Below the pieces are notes generated by a model. It had not been told where the DNA came from and made no database searches. It worked only from the letters and a program-made list of their open reading frames with translations. A stretch of DNA of 64,000 bases from Zestomonas carbonaria (GTDB taxonomy: Bacteria; Pseudomonadota; Gammaproteobacteria; Pseudomonadales; Pseudomonadaceae), in NCBI RefSeq assembly GCF_904061905.1, contig NZ_CAJFCI010000080.1, positions 1 to 64,000 on the forward strand, read 5' to 3'. Shown here piece by piece: positions 1 to 8,961 of the stretch. The translations under genes were made by a program, and so were the position numbers. How positions within the stretch are numbered: position 1 is the first letter of the stretch; the number at the start of each line of letters is the position of its first letter.

Positions 1-46
1 GGGGGGTATGGCGGGCGGGGGGGAACGGCGGGGGTCCCCCCCTAAA

Positions 47-202
47 TCCCCGCGAACGCGGGGACCCAATAGACACGTAGGGTGGATGTTTTACATCCAC
101 CGATGATGGTGGAAAACGCTTCGCGGTTTTCCACCCTACGAGATGGGGACAGAGCTGGCGGAGCGCGCGGGGTTTCCCTTGTCATCCCCGCGAATGCGGG
201 GG
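47..202. repeat. Two REP-like palindromes (47-64 and 185-202)
   Basis: Two near-identical short palindromes, each with arms TCCCCGCG and CGCGGGGA (or close) around a 2-3 base loop, lie at 47-64 and 185-202. They resemble the extragenic palindromes scattered in Pseudomonas genomes. They sit downstream of the amine oxidase gene, which is transcribed leftward, so they could terminate it or protect its mRNA. Repeat status genome-wide cannot be seen from here. Confidence 0.6.
76..140. repeat. Nested three-arm palindrome
   Basis: CGTAGGGTGG at 76-85 pairs with CCACCCTACG at 131-140. The enclosed bases form two further hairpins: GGATGT with ACATCC, and GGTGGAAAAC with GTTTTCCACC. The result would be a cruciform or three-way junction. 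This looks like another dispersed extragenic palindrome family located between the two REP-like copies. No coding capacity is evident. Confidence 0.6.
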
Positions 203-245
203 CCCAGAAAAACAGCAAAACGGGTGGCTAAATTTGCGCAGGCCG

Positions 246-1529
246 TCAGACGCCAAGCCTGTCGCGCAGGCTGTAGTACCAGGCGCCCATGGCGGTGAAA
301 GGCACGCGGAACAGGCGCCCGCCGGGGAAGGGGTAGTGCGGCAGGTCCGCGAAGGCGTCGAAGCGTTCCGCCTGGCCACGCAGCGCTTCGGCGAGAGCCT
401 TGCCGGCGACGTGGGTGAAGGTCACGCCATGCCCGCTGCAACCTTGCGAGTAATAGATGTTGTCGCCCAGGCGACCAACCTGCGGTAGCCGCGACAGGGT
501 CAGCAGGAAGTTGCCGGTCCAGGCGAACTCGATCTTCGCGTCCTTCAACTGAGGGAAAGTCTTCAGCATCTTCGGCCGGATGATCGCCTCGATGTTGGCT
601 GGGTCGCGCGCGCCGTATACCACGCCACCGCCGTAGATCAGGCGCTTGTCGCCGGACAGCCGGTAATAGTCGAGCAGGTAGTTGCAGTCCTCGACGCAGT
701 AGTCCTGCGGGAGCAGGCTGCGCGCCAGTTCCTCGCCAAGTGGCTCGGTGGTGACCACCTGGGTGCCGCAGGGCATCGACTTGGCTGCCAGCTCCGGGAG
801 CAGGTTGCCGAGATAGGCATTGCCGGCGACCACCACGAACCTGGCCTTCACCTGGCCACGCGCCGTGTGCACGACCGGCGTGGCGCCGCGATCGATGCGG
901 ATGACCGGGGACTGTTCGTGGATGATGCCGCCCAGGGATTCGATGGCCGCGGCCTCGCCGAGGGCCAGGTTGAGCGGGTGGATATGCCCGCCGCTCATGT
1001 CCAGCATGCCGCCGATGTAGTTGTCGGTGGCCGCCACTTCGCGAATGCGCTTGGCGTCCATCAGCTCCAGTTCGCTGTGGCCGTAGCGCTCCCACAGCTT
1101 CTTCTGGGCTTCCAGGTGTTTCATCTGCTTCTTGGTGAAGGCGGCGAATACTCCGCCGTTCTTCAGGTCGCACTGGATGTCGTACTTGCTGATGCGTTCG
1201 CGAATGATGCGGCCACCTTCGAAGGCCATGTCGCCGAGCAGTTTCGCGTTCTTCGGGCTGGCGCTATGTTCGATGGTGTCGATGTCGCGGCTGTAGCTGT
1301 TGACGATCTGCCCGCCATTGCGGCCGGAGGCGCCGAAGCCGACTTTCGCCGCCTCGAGGAGGGTCACCTTGAAACCGTTCTCGAGCAGGAACAGCGCGGT
1401 GGAAAGGCCGGTATAGCCGGCGCCGACGATGCAGACGTCGGTGTGCGCTTCGCCCACCAGTTCCGGTCGGGCGGGGGCGGGATTGGCGGAGGCAGCGTAG
1501 TAGGAATGTGGGTATGGAGTGTGCGTCAT
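246..1529 (-). CDS. puuB: FAD-dependent amine oxidoreductase, PuuB-like
   Basis: This 427-residue protein has the DAO/glycine oxidase fold. A Rossmann dinucleotide motif (VGAGYTGLSTAL) near residues 35-46 binds FAD, followed by the GASGRNGGQ segment around 67-75 typical of gamma-glutamylputrescine oxidoreductases. PuuB oxidises gamma-glutamyl-putrescine to the aldehyde with release of ammonia and peroxide in putrescine catabolism. The length fits the family. The gene stands alone here, reading away from tRNA-Val; polyamine operon partners are not in the window, so the exact amine substrate is inferred. The C-terminal 'HGVTFTHVAGKALAEAL' segment is the usual FAD-closing motif. Confidence 0.8.
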   Translation of the reverse strand: MTHTPYPHSYYAASANPAPARPELVGEAHTDVCIVGAGYTGLSTALFLLENGFKVTLLEAAKVGFGASGRNGGQIVNSYSRDIDTIEHSASPKNAKLLGDMAFEGGRIIRERISKYDIQCDLKNGGVFAAFTKKQMKHLEAQKKLWERYGHSELELMDAKRIREVAATDNYIGGMLDMSGGHIHPLNLALGEAAAIESLGGIIHEQSPVIRIDRGATPVVHTARGQVKARFVVVAGNAYLGNLLPELAAKSMPCGTQVVTTEPLGEELARSLLPQDYCVEDCNYLLDYYRLSGDKRLIYGGGVVYGARDPANIEAIIRPKMLKTFPQLKDAKIEFAWTGNFLLTLSRLPQVGRLGDNIYYSQGCSGHGVTFTHVAGKALAEALRGQAERFDAFADLPHYPFPGGRLFRVPFTAMGAWYYSLRDRLGV

Positions 1530-1670
1530 TTTGCACCTTTGTTCTTTATTTTTTACGGGTGAGCCGATGCTACCTGAGATGAAATGACCAGGCTAGCCCG
1601 CGTGCAAAATATTCAACGCCAGGATGAACAGCAAAAAATCTTTTTTTTCAGTTAGTTGGAAGAAAAGTTG

Positions 1671-1698
1671 TTGACAGCCTCAGGCATATCCGTAGAAT
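1671..1698 (+). promoter_or_regulatory. Sigma70-type promoter of tRNA-Val
   Basis: TTGACA at 1671-1676 and TAGAAT at 1693-1698 are separated by 16 bases. Transcription would begin near 1705, just before the tRNA at 1712. An exact -35 hexamer next to a stable RNA gene makes this a convincing promoter. Confidence 0.75.
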
Positions 1699-1711
1699 GC
1701 GCGTCCAACGA

Positions 1712-1788
1712 AGGCACATAGCTCAGTTGGTTAGAGCACCACCTTGACATGGTGGGGGTCGTTGGTTCGAGTCCAATTGTGCCTACCA
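1712..1788 (+). tRNA. tRNA-Val(GAC)
   Basis: A 77-nt cloverleaf with encoded CCA. The acceptor stem AGGCACA (1712-1718) pairs with TGTGCCT (1778-1784), the anticodon stem is CCACC/GGTGG, the loop TTGACAT gives anticodon GAC, and the T-loop is TTCGAGT. It is the single gene of its transcript, with its own promoter upstream and a terminator downstream. Nothing indicates that this tRNA was used for integration. Confidence 0.97.
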
Positions 1789-1798
1789 AATTAAAGAA

Positions 1799-1822
1799 GG
1801 GTCGCATTAGCGGCCCTTTTTT
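1799..1822 (+). terminator. Rho-independent terminator after tRNA-Val
   Basis: GGGTCGC pairs with GCGGCCC (one G-T wobble) around an ATTA loop and is followed by six T residues. It lies 10 bases after the tRNA CCA end. Confidence 0.85.
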
Positions 1823-2017
1823 ATTGATGCTTGCTTGTCAGGCCCGCGGCTTTCTGGAAGCATCACGCTCTTTGCTTACCTCCAGTGACTCTGGTCCGTG
1901 ACCGGTTGGCCCGCAAGGGTCCTGCCATCGTCAGGCAGGCATACCGCCGGATCGCTTCCTGGCTCATCCCAACCCATGTGACCTTTGGTAGGGGTCACCA
2001 CTAGGAGAGGAGGCGCC

Positions 2018-3940
2018 ATGCCCATCATTACTCTTCCCGACGGCAGCCAGCGTTCGTTCGATCGCCCGGTCTCCGTGCTCGAGGTCGCGCAATCCATCGG
2101 TGCCGGCCTGGCCAAGGCCACTCTGGCCGGCAAGGTCAACGGCAGGCAGGTCGACGCCTGCGACCTGATTGAAAGCGACGCGACCCTGCAGATCATTACG
2201 CCGAAGGATGAAGAGGGGCTGGAGATCATCCGCCACTCCTGCGCCCACCTGGTCGGCCATGCCGTCAAGCAGCTCTATCCGAGCGCCAAGATGGTGATCG
2301 GTCCGGTGATCGACGAGGGCTTCTACTACGACATCGCCATCGATCGCCCCTTCACGCCGGAAGACATGGCGGCGATCGAGCAGCGCATGCGCGAACTGAT
2401 CGACAAGGATTACGACGTCATCAAGAGGATGACGCCGCGGGATGAAGTCATCGAAGTGTTCAAGTCGCGTGGCGAAGAATACAAGTTGCGCCTGATCGAC
2501 GACATGCCGGGCGAGAAGGCCATGGGCCTGTACTACCACGAGGAATACGTGGACATGTGCCGTGGTCCGCACGTGCCGAACACGCGCTTCCTCAAGGCCT
2601 TCAAGCTGACCCGTATCTCCGGTGCCTACTGGCGCGGCGACTCGAAGAACGAGCAACTGCAGCGCATCTATGGCACCGCCTGGGCGGACAAGAAGCAACT
2701 GGCCGCCTACATCCAGCGTATCGAAGAGGCCGAGAAGCGCGATCACCGCAAGATCGGCAAGCGACTCGACCTGTTCCACACCCAGGAAGAAGCGCCGGGC
2801 ATGGTGTTCTGGCACCCGAACGGCTGGACCCTCTACCAGGTGCTCGAGCAGTACATGCGCCAGGTGCAGCGCGAGAACGGCTACCTGGAGGTGAAGACCC
2901 CGCAGGTGGTGGACCGCAGCCTGTGGGAGAAATCCGGGCACTGGGCCAACTACGCCGAGAACATGTTTACCACTGAGTCGGAAAGCCGCGACTACGCGAT
3001 CAAGCCGATGAACTGCCCGTGCCACGTGCAGATCTTCAACCAGGGGCTGAAGAGCTATCGCGAGCTGCCCCTGCGCCTGGCCGAATTCGGCGCCTGCCAC
3101 CGCAACGAGCCGTCCGGCGCGCTGCATGGCATCATGCGCGTACGTGGCTTCACCCAGGACGATGCGCACATCTTCTGTACCGAAGATCAGATGCAGGCCG
3201 AGTCCGCCGCGTTCATCAAGCTGACCCAGGATGTCTACAGCGACTTCGGCTTCACCGATATCCAGCTCAAGCTGTCGACTCGGCCCGACAAGCGCGTCGG
3301 TTCCGACGACCTGTGGGATCGCGCCGAGTCGGCGTTGGCGGCCGCGCTGGAAAGCGCCGGTCTGCCCTATGATCTGCAACCGGGCGAGGGCGCTTTCTAC
3401 GGGCCGAAGATCGAATTCTCCCTGAAGGACTGCCTGGGGCGGGTCTGGCAGTGCGGTACACTGCAGTTGGACTTCAACCTGCCGGTCCGTCTCGGTGCGG
3501 AATATGTCGGCGAGGACAACAGTCGCAAGCACCCGGTGATGCTGCACCGTGCGATCCTCGGTTCCTTCGAGCGTTTCATCGGCATGCTGATCGAGCACTA
3601 CGAGGGGGCTTTCCCGGCCTGGCTGGCGCCGACCCAGGCGGTGGTGATGAATATCACCGACAAACAGGCCGAATTCGCCCTCGAGGTCGAGAAAACCCTT
3701 AACGGAAGCGGGTTCCGTGCCAAGTCCGACTTGAGAAACGAAAAGATCGGCTTTAAAATCCGCGAGCATACTTTGCTCAAGGTTCCCTATCTCTTGGTTA
3801 TTGGAGATCGGGAGGTTGAGACACGATCCGTTGCTGTGCGTACCCGCGAAGGCGTCGATCTGGGCTCCATGCCCTTGGACCAGTTCGCTGAACAGCTCAA
3901 GCAAGCGGTTTCCCGGCGTGGTCGCCAAGATTCGGAGTAA
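2018..3940 (+). CDS. thrS: Threonyl-tRNA synthetase
   Basis: This 640-residue class II synthetase charges tRNA-Thr and edits Ser-tRNA-Thr. The order of domains is TGS (from MPIITLPDGS), the editing domain with HSCAHLVGHA near residues 73-82, the catalytic core with MNCPCH near 331-336 (zinc Cys), and the C-terminal anticodon-binding domain. The start at 2018 follows GGAGAGGAGG and matches the family N-terminus; an upstream in-frame start at 1985 lacks this support. It leads the translation operon: infC begins two bases after its stop, suggesting coupled translation. Confidence 0.97.
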   Translation: MPIITLPDGSQRSFDRPVSVLEVAQSIGAGLAKATLAGKVNGRQVDACDLIESDATLQIITPKDEEGLEIIRHSCAHLVGHAVKQLYPSAKMVIGPVIDEGFYYDIAIDRPFTPEDMAAIEQRMRELIDKDYDVIKRMTPRDEVIEVFKSRGEEYKLRLIDDMPGEKAMGLYYHEEYVDMCRGPHVPNTRFLKAFKLTRISGAYWRGDSKNEQLQRIYGTAWADKKQLAAYIQRIEEAEKRDHRKIGKRLDLFHTQEEAPGMVFWHPNGWTLYQVLEQYMRQVQRENGYLEVKTPQVVDRSLWEKSGHWANYAENMFTTESESRDYAIKPMNCPCHVQIFNQGLKSYRELPLRLAEFGACHRNEPSGALHGIMRVRGFTQDDAHIFCTEDQMQAESAAFIKLTQDVYSDFGFTDIQLKLSTRPDKRVGSDDLWDRAESALAAALESAGLPYDLQPGEGAFYGPKIEFSLKDCLGRVWQCGTLQLDFNLPVRLGAEYVGEDNSRKHPVMLHRAILGSFERFIGMLIEHYEGAFPAWLAPTQAVVMNITDKQAEFALEVEKTLNGSGFRAKSDLRNEKIGFKIREHTLLKVPYLLVIGDREVETRSVAVRTREGVDLGSMPLDQFAEQLKQAVSRRGRQDSE

Positions 3941-3942
3941 TC

Positions 3943-4491
3943 ATTATTAAGCGTGAAATGAGACAAGATAAGCGAGCTGCACCCAAGGCCCCGATTAACG
4001 AGAATATCTCGGCTCGAGAGGTGCGACTGATTGGTGCAGACGGCCAGCAGGTTGGCATCGTCTCGATCGATGAAGCGCTACGCGCTGCTGAAGAGGCCAA
4101 GCTCGACTTGGTAGAAATCTCCGCCGATGCGGTCCCGCCGGTTTGCCGGATCATGGACTACGGCAAGCACCTCTTCGAGAAGAAGAAGCAGGCTGCCGCG
4201 GCGAAGAAGAATCAGAAGCAGGTGCAGATCAAAGAAATCAAGTTTCGTCCAGGGACGGAAGAAGGGGATTACCAGGTAAAACTACGCAACCTGGTACGTT
4301 TCCTTAATGAAGGGGACAAGGCCAAGGTATCCTTGCGATTCCGCGGTCGTGAGATGGCTCACCAGGAGCTGGGCATGGAGCTGTTGAAGCGGGTCGAAGC
4401 CGACCTCGCCGAATACGGCACTGTCGAACAGCATCCCAAGCTGGAAGGACGCCAGCTGATGATGGTCATCGCTCCCAAGAAGCGTAAATAG
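3943..4491 (+). CDS. infC: Translation initiation factor IF-3, ATT start
   Basis: IF-3 binds the 30S subunit, blocks premature 50S joining and checks start codons. The conserved N-terminus MIKREMRQDKRA requires initiation at ATT (3943), giving 182 residues; the first ATG in frame is five codons later. The rare ATT start is a known feature of infC and allows IF-3 to repress its own translation, because it discriminates against non-standard starts. A GGAG lies just upstream within the end of thrS. The N-domain (NENISAREVRLI), the basic linker and the C-domain (EIKFRPGTEEGDYQVK) are intact. Confidence 0.96.
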   Translation: MIKREMRQDKRAAPKAPINENISAREVRLIGADGQQVGIVSIDEALRAAEEAKLDLVEISADAVPPVCRIMDYGKHLFEKKKQAAAAKKNQKQVQIKEIKFRPGTEEGDYQVKLRNLVRFLNEGDKAKVSLRFRGREMAHQELGMELLKRVEADLAEYGTVEQHPKLEGRQLMMVIAPKKRK

Positions 4492-4551
4492 CCTCCCGGG
4501 CACTGGCAGGCCTGATGGTTATCAGTTGTTAATGAATGCGGAGTACTAAAC

Positions 4552-4746
4552 ATGCCAAAGATGAAAACCAAGAGTGGCGCTGCGAAGCGCTTCAAGAAGA
4601 CTGCTGGTGGCCTCAAGCACAAGCACGCCTTCAAGAGCCACATCCTCACCAAGATGACCACCAAGCGTAAACGTCAGCTGCGCGGCACTTCGCTGCTGAG
4701 CCCGTCTGATGTTCGTCGTGTAGAACGCTCGCTGCGTCTGCGTTGA
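4552..4746 (+). CDS. rpmI: 50S ribosomal protein L35
   Basis: A 64-residue, strongly basic protein with the family signature MPKMKTKSGAAKRFKKT at its N-terminus. It lies 60 bases after infC and 23 bases before rplT, the standard arrangement. In enterobacteria L20 represses infC-rpmI-rplT translation through this leader; whether the 60-base spacer here folds into such a site was not tested. Confidence 0.97.
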   Translation: MPKMKTKSGAAKRFKKTAGGLKHKHAFKSHILTKMTTKRKRQLRGTSLLSPSDVRRVERSLRLR

Positions 4747-4769
4747 TTTCTGGTTAAGAGGATTAAGTC

Positions 4770-5126
4770 ATGGCTCGTGTTAAGCGTGGCGTCATCGCCC
4801 GTGCTCGTCACAAGAAAATTCTGAAGCTCGCCAAAGGCTACTACGGTGCGCGTTCGCGCGTGTTCCGTGTTGCCAAGCAAGCGGTGATCAAGGCTGGCCA
4901 GTATGCCTACCGTGACCGTCGTCAGCGCAAGCGTCAGTTCCGTGCTCTGTGGATCGCCCGTATCAACGCTGGTGCTCGTCAGAACGGCCTGTCCTACAGC
5001 CGTCTGATCGCCGGCCTGAAAAAGGCATCCGTCGAGATCGATCGCAAGGTTCTGGCCGATCTGGCAGTGAACGAAAAAGCGGCGTTTGCTGCGATTGTCG
5101 AGAAAGCGAAAGCCGTCCTGGCTTAA
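4770..5126 (+). CDS. rplT: 50S ribosomal protein L20
   Basis: This 118-residue basic protein binds 23S rRNA early in large-subunit assembly. The N-terminus MARVKRGVIARARHKK and the segment YYGARSRVFRVAKQAV are diagnostic. It closes the ribosomal part of the operon. Two hairpins follow before pheS. Confidence 0.97.
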   Translation: MARVKRGVIARARHKKILKLAKGYYGARSRVFRVAKQAVIKAGQYAYRDRRQRKRQFRALWIARINAGARQNGLSYSRLIAGLKKASVEIDRKVLADLAVNEKAAFAAIVEKAKAVLA

Positions 5127-5138
5127 GTCCCCGACAAT

Positions 5139-5203
5139 CACCGGGCTTGCCCGGTGCTGAACGTCACCAATAGGGGAAGAGCCTTCGTGCTCTTCCCCTA
5201 TTT
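5139..5203 (+). terminator. Two hairpins between rplT and pheS, the second terminator-like
   Basis: A first hairpin (CACCGGG/CCCGGTG, 5139-5156) is followed by a long perfect stem in which AATAGGGGAAGAGC at 5169-5182 pairs with GCTCTTCCCCTATT at 5189-5202 around a six-base loop. Only about three T residues follow. It can terminate the ribosomal transcript or act as an attenuator for pheST. I found no phenylalanine-rich leader peptide like E. coli pheM, so attenuation is only a possibility. Confidence 0.7.
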
Positions 5204-5221
5204 CGTATCTGGAGTCCGTAC

Positions 5222-6238
5222 ATGGAAAACCTGGATGCGCTGGTCTCGCAAGCGCTTGAGGCCGTGCAACATACCGAAGACGTCAATGCCCTGGAGCAGA
5301 TCCGGGTCCACTATCTCGGCAAGAAGGGCGAGTTGACCCAGGTGATGAAGACCCTGGGCGATCTGCCGGCCGAAGAGCGGCCGAAGGTTGGCGCGCTGAT
5401 CAACGTGGCCAAGGAGCGTGTGCAGGATGCCCTGAATACCCGCAAGGCGGTTCTGGAACAGGCAGCGCTGAGCGCCAAGCTGGTGGCCGAGCGCATCGAC
5501 GTCACCCTGCCGGGGCGCGGCCAGGTTTCCGGCGGCCTGCATCCGGTGACCCGCACCCTGGAGCGGGTCGAGCAGTTCTTCACGCATATCGGCTACAGCG
5601 TCGCCGAAGGACCGGAAGTCGAGGACGACTACCACAACTTCGAGGCCCTCAACATCCCCGGCCACCACCCGGCGCGGGCGATGCACGACACTTTCTACTT
5701 CAACGCGAACATGTTGCTGCGCACCCATACCTCGCCGGTCCAGGTGCGCACCATGGAATCGCAGCAGCCGCCGATCCGTATCGTTTGCCCGGGTCGCGTG
5801 TATCGCTGCGACTCCGATATCACCCACTCGCCGATGTTCCATCAGGTCGAGGGTCTGCTGGTCGACGAGGGCATCAGTTTCGCCGACCTCAAGGGCACCA
5901 TCGAGGAGTTCCTGCGGGTGTTCTTCGAGAAGCCGCTGGGCGTGCGTTTCCGTCCGTCCTTCTTCCCGTTCACCGAGCCGTCGGCCGAGGTCGACATGCA
6001 GTGCGTGATGTGCAGTGGCAAGGGTTGCCGGGTCTGCAAGCAGACCGGTTGGCTCGAAGTGATGGGCTGCGGCATGGTGCACCCGAACGTGCTGCGCATG
6101 TCCGGCATCGATCCGGAGAAGTATTCGGGCTTCGCTTTCGGCATGGGTGTCGAGCGCCTGGCGATGTTGCGCTATGGCGTCAACGACTTGCGCCTGTTCT
6201 TCGATAACGACCTGCGATTCCTGGCGCAATTCCGCTAG
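5222..6238 (+). CDS. pheS: Phenylalanyl-tRNA synthetase alpha subunit
   Basis: This 338-residue catalytic subunit of the alpha2-beta2 class II synthetase has an N-terminal coiled-coil tRNA arm and a catalytic domain. That domain contains motif 2 (PGRVYRCDSDITHSPMFHQ), a Cys-rich insertion (CVMCSGKGCRVCKQTGW) and motif 3 (GFAFGMGVERLAML). It starts at ATG 5222 after GGAG. pheT follows 38 bases downstream. Confidence 0.97.
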   Translation: MENLDALVSQALEAVQHTEDVNALEQIRVHYLGKKGELTQVMKTLGDLPAEERPKVGALINVAKERVQDALNTRKAVLEQAALSAKLVAERIDVTLPGRGQVSGGLHPVTRTLERVEQFFTHIGYSVAEGPEVEDDYHNFEALNIPGHHPARAMHDTFYFNANMLLRTHTSPVQVRTMESQQPPIRIVCPGRVYRCDSDITHSPMFHQVEGLLVDEGISFADLKGTIEEFLRVFFEKPLGVRFRPSFFPFTEPSAEVDMQCVMCSGKGCRVCKQTGWLEVMGCGMVHPNVLRMSGIDPEKYSGFAFGMGVERLAMLRYGVNDLRLFFDNDLRFLAQFR

Positions 6239-6276
6239 AGCCGCACGACCGTAACCGAATCGATTAGGAGAGCAGG

Positions 6277-8655
6277 ATGAAATTCAGTGAACAATGGCTG
6301 CGGAGCTGGGTGAATCCGCAGGTTTCCCGCGACGAGCTGGTTGCTCGTCTGTCCATGGTCGGCCTGGAGGTCGACAGCGTTACCCCGGCGGCTGGCGTGT
6401 TTTCCGGCGTGGTGGTGGGCGAGGTGTTGAGCACCGAGCAGCACCCCGATGCGGACAAGCTGCGTGTTTGCCAGGTTTCCAACGGCCGCGAGAGTTTCCA
6501 GGTGGTCTGTGGTGCGCCCAACGTGCGCCCCGGTCTGAAGATCCCCTTCGCGATGATCGGTGCCGAACTGCCGGGCGACTTCAAGATCAAGAAGGCCAAG
6601 CTGCGTGGCGTCGAGTCCAACGGTATGCTGTGCTCGGCCTCCGAGCTACAGATCAGCGACGATAATAGCGGCCTGATGGAACTGGCCGGCGATGCACCGG
6701 TGGGTGAGGACATCCGCATTTACCTGGGGCTGGACGATGCCAGCATCGAACTGGGCCTGACCCCCAACCGTGGCGACTGCCTGTCCCTGGCCGGTCTTGC
6801 CCGCGAAGTCGGTGCCATCTATGCCGTGCCGGTCTCGCCGGTTGTCACCGCGCCTGTCGCTGCGAGTCATGACGAAGTGCGTCCGGTCGAAGTGCTGGCG
6901 CCCAAGGCGTGCCCGCGCTACCTCGGCCGGGTGATCCGTAATGTCGACCTGTCCAGGCCGACGCCGTTGTGGATGGTCGAGCGCCTGCGTCGTTCGGATA
7001 TTCGCAGCATCGATGCCGCGGTGGACATCACCAACTACGTGATGCTCGAACTGGGCCAGCCCATGCACGCCTTCGATCTCGCCGAGATCAGCGGCGGCAT
7101 CCGTGTTCGCATGGCGGAGGAGGGTGAGAAGCTGGTCCTGCTGGACGGCCAGGAAGTCAGCCTGCGCTCCGATACCCTGGTCATCGCCGACCACCAGCGC
7201 GCCCTGGCCATCGCTGGTGTGATGGGCGGCGAGCACAGCGGTGTGAGCGACAAGACTCGCGACCTGTTCCTGGAAAGCGCCTTCTTCGACACCATCGCGA
7301 TCGCCGGCAAGGCCCGTTCCTATGGCCTGCACACCGACTCTTCACACCGTTTCGAGCGTGGCGTGGACTCGCAGTTGGCGCGTACTGCCATGGAGCGCGC
7401 CACTGCGCTGCTGCTGGAAATCGTTGGCGGCGAAGCCGGCCCGATTGTCGAAGCGGTCAGCGAGTCCGACCTGCCTAAGGTGGCGCCGATCACCCTGCGC
7501 GCCGAGCGCATCAGCCAGATGCTGGGCATGGACATGGAGGCGGCGGAAGTCGAGCGCCTGCTGTCCGCACTGGGCCTGGGCGTCAACGCTCAGGGAGCTG
7601 GACTCTGGCAGGTCAGCGTGCCTAGCCACCGCTTCGACATCAGCCTGGAAGTCGACCTGATCGAAGAGCTGGGCCGCCTGTACGGCTACAACCGTCTGCC
7701 GGTGCGCTATCCCCAGGCTCGCCTGGCGCCGAAGACCAGGGCAGAAGCCCGTGCCGAGTTGCCTGCGCTGCGCCGTCTGCTGGTGGCCAGAGGCTATCAG
7801 GAAGCGATCACCTACAGCTTCATCGATCCGAAACTGTTTGCACTGTTCACGCCGGGCGTCGAGCCGTTGCAACTGGCCAACCCGATCTCCGCCGACATGG
7901 CGGCAATGCGCTCCTCGTTGTGGCCGGGCCTGGTCAAGGCGCTGCAGCACAATCTGAATCGCCAGCAATCGCGTGTGCGTCTGTTCGAGAGCGGCCTGCG
8001 CTTCGTCGGCCAACTGCCGGGGCTGAAGCAGGAAGCCATGCTGGCCGGTGTGATCAGCGGTGGTCGCTTGCCGGAAGGCTGGGCGCACGGCCGCGAAAAC
8101 GTCGACTTCTACGACCTGAAAGCCGACGTCGAAGCCCTGCTGGGCTATGCCGGTGCACCGGAATCCTTCAGCTTCGTGCCGGGCGAGCATCCAGCCCTGC
8201 ATCCGGGCCAGACCGCGCGGGTCGAGCGGGAAGGGCGGTTGGTAGGCTTCATCGGCGCCATTCATCCCGAACTGGCAAAGACGCTCGATCTGGAACAGCC
8301 CGTGTTTCTCTTCGAACTGGTGCTTGCGGAAATCGCCGAAGGGCGCATGCCAGCGTTCAGTGAATTGTCACGCTTCCCGGAAGTACGTCGGGACCTAGCC
8401 ATTCTGGTCGATCGCGATGTGGCGGCCGAAGCGGTACTGGAAACGATCCGCAGCAGCGCCGGCGAGTGGCTGACAGAGCTCAGGCTGTTTGATGTGTATC
8501 ACGGTAAAGGCATTGATCCGCATAGAAAAAGCCTTGCCGTCGGCTTGACCTGGCAACATCCATCGCGCACTCTTAATGACGATGAGGTGAGCAGTACAAC
8601 TCAAAACATCCTTGCCTCGCTGGAAGAAAGGTTCAATGCCACGTTAAGGAAATAG
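6277..8655 (+). CDS. pheT: Phenylalanyl-tRNA synthetase beta subunit
   Basis: The 792 residues follow the family plan: an N-terminal OB-fold tRNA-binding domain (residues about 40-150), B3/B4 editing domain, B5 domain, a catalytic-like core and a C-terminal ferredoxin-fold anticodon-binding domain (about 700-792). It edits Tyr-tRNA-Phe and completes the synthetase with PheS. A GGAG precedes the ATG at 6277. ihfA begins three bases after its stop. Confidence 0.97.
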   Translation: MKFSEQWLRSWVNPQVSRDELVARLSMVGLEVDSVTPAAGVFSGVVVGEVLSTEQHPDADKLRVCQVSNGRESFQVVCGAPNVRPGLKIPFAMIGAELPGDFKIKKAKLRGVESNGMLCSASELQISDDNSGLMELAGDAPVGEDIRIYLGLDDASIELGLTPNRGDCLSLAGLAREVGAIYAVPVSPVVTAPVAASHDEVRPVEVLAPKACPRYLGRVIRNVDLSRPTPLWMVERLRRSDIRSIDAAVDITNYVMLELGQPMHAFDLAEISGGIRVRMAEEGEKLVLLDGQEVSLRSDTLVIADHQRALAIAGVMGGEHSGVSDKTRDLFLESAFFDTIAIAGKARSYGLHTDSSHRFERGVDSQLARTAMERATALLLEIVGGEAGPIVEAVSESDLPKVAPITLRAERISQMLGMDMEAAEVERLLSALGLGVNAQGAGLWQVSVPSHRFDISLEVDLIEELGRLYGYNRLPVRYPQARLAPKTRAEARAELPALRRLLVARGYQEAITYSFIDPKLFALFTPGVEPLQLANPISADMAAMRSSLWPGLVKALQHNLNRQQSRVRLFESGLRFVGQLPGLKQEAMLAGVISGGRLPEGWAHGRENVDFYDLKADVEALLGYAGAPESFSFVPGEHPALHPGQTARVEREGRLVGFIGAIHPELAKTLDLEQPVFLFELVLAEIAEGRMPAFSELSRFPEVRRDLAILVDRDVAAEAVLETIRSSAGEWLTELRLFDVYHGKGIDPHRKSLAVGLTWQHPSRTLNDDEVSSTTQNILASLEERFNATLRK

Positions 8656-8658
8656 CGT

Positions 8659-8961
8659 ATGGGGGCTCTGACGAAAGCGGAAATGGCTGAACGTCTGTAC
8701 GAAGAGCTGGGCCTGAACAAACGGGAGGCCAAGGAGTTGGTCGAACTGTTTTTCGAGGAAATCCGTCAGGCGCTTGAGCTCAACGAACAGGTCAAGTTGT
8801 CTGGTTTCGGCAATTTCGATTTGCGCGACAAACGTCAGCGCCCCGGTCGCAACCCCAAAACGGGGGAGGAGATCCCGATCACGGCACGCCGTGTGGTGAC
8901 CTTTCGTCCAGGGCAGAAACTGAAGGCGAGAGTCGAAGCTTATGCTGGAACCAAGTCATAA
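8659..8961 (+). CDS. ihfA: Integration host factor alpha subunit
   Basis: A 100-residue HU/IHF-family DNA-bending protein with the beta-arm segment GRNPKTGEEIPITARRVVTF. With IHF-beta it bends DNA at recombination, replication and sigma54 sites, including ICE and phage attachment sites such as the one at the neighbouring tRNA-Pro. Its end overlaps the next gene by 20 bases. Confidence 0.97.
   Translation: MGALTKAEMAERLYEELGLNKREAKELVELFFEEIRQALELNEQVKLSGFGNFDLRDKRQRPGRNPKTGEEIPITARRVVTFRPGQKLKARVEAYAGTKS

Noticed and set aside
1964..3928. Long antisense frame (654 codons) opposite thrS
   Set aside because: It is a GC-rich shadow of a highly conserved gene, with no ribosome binding site and no family resemblance.
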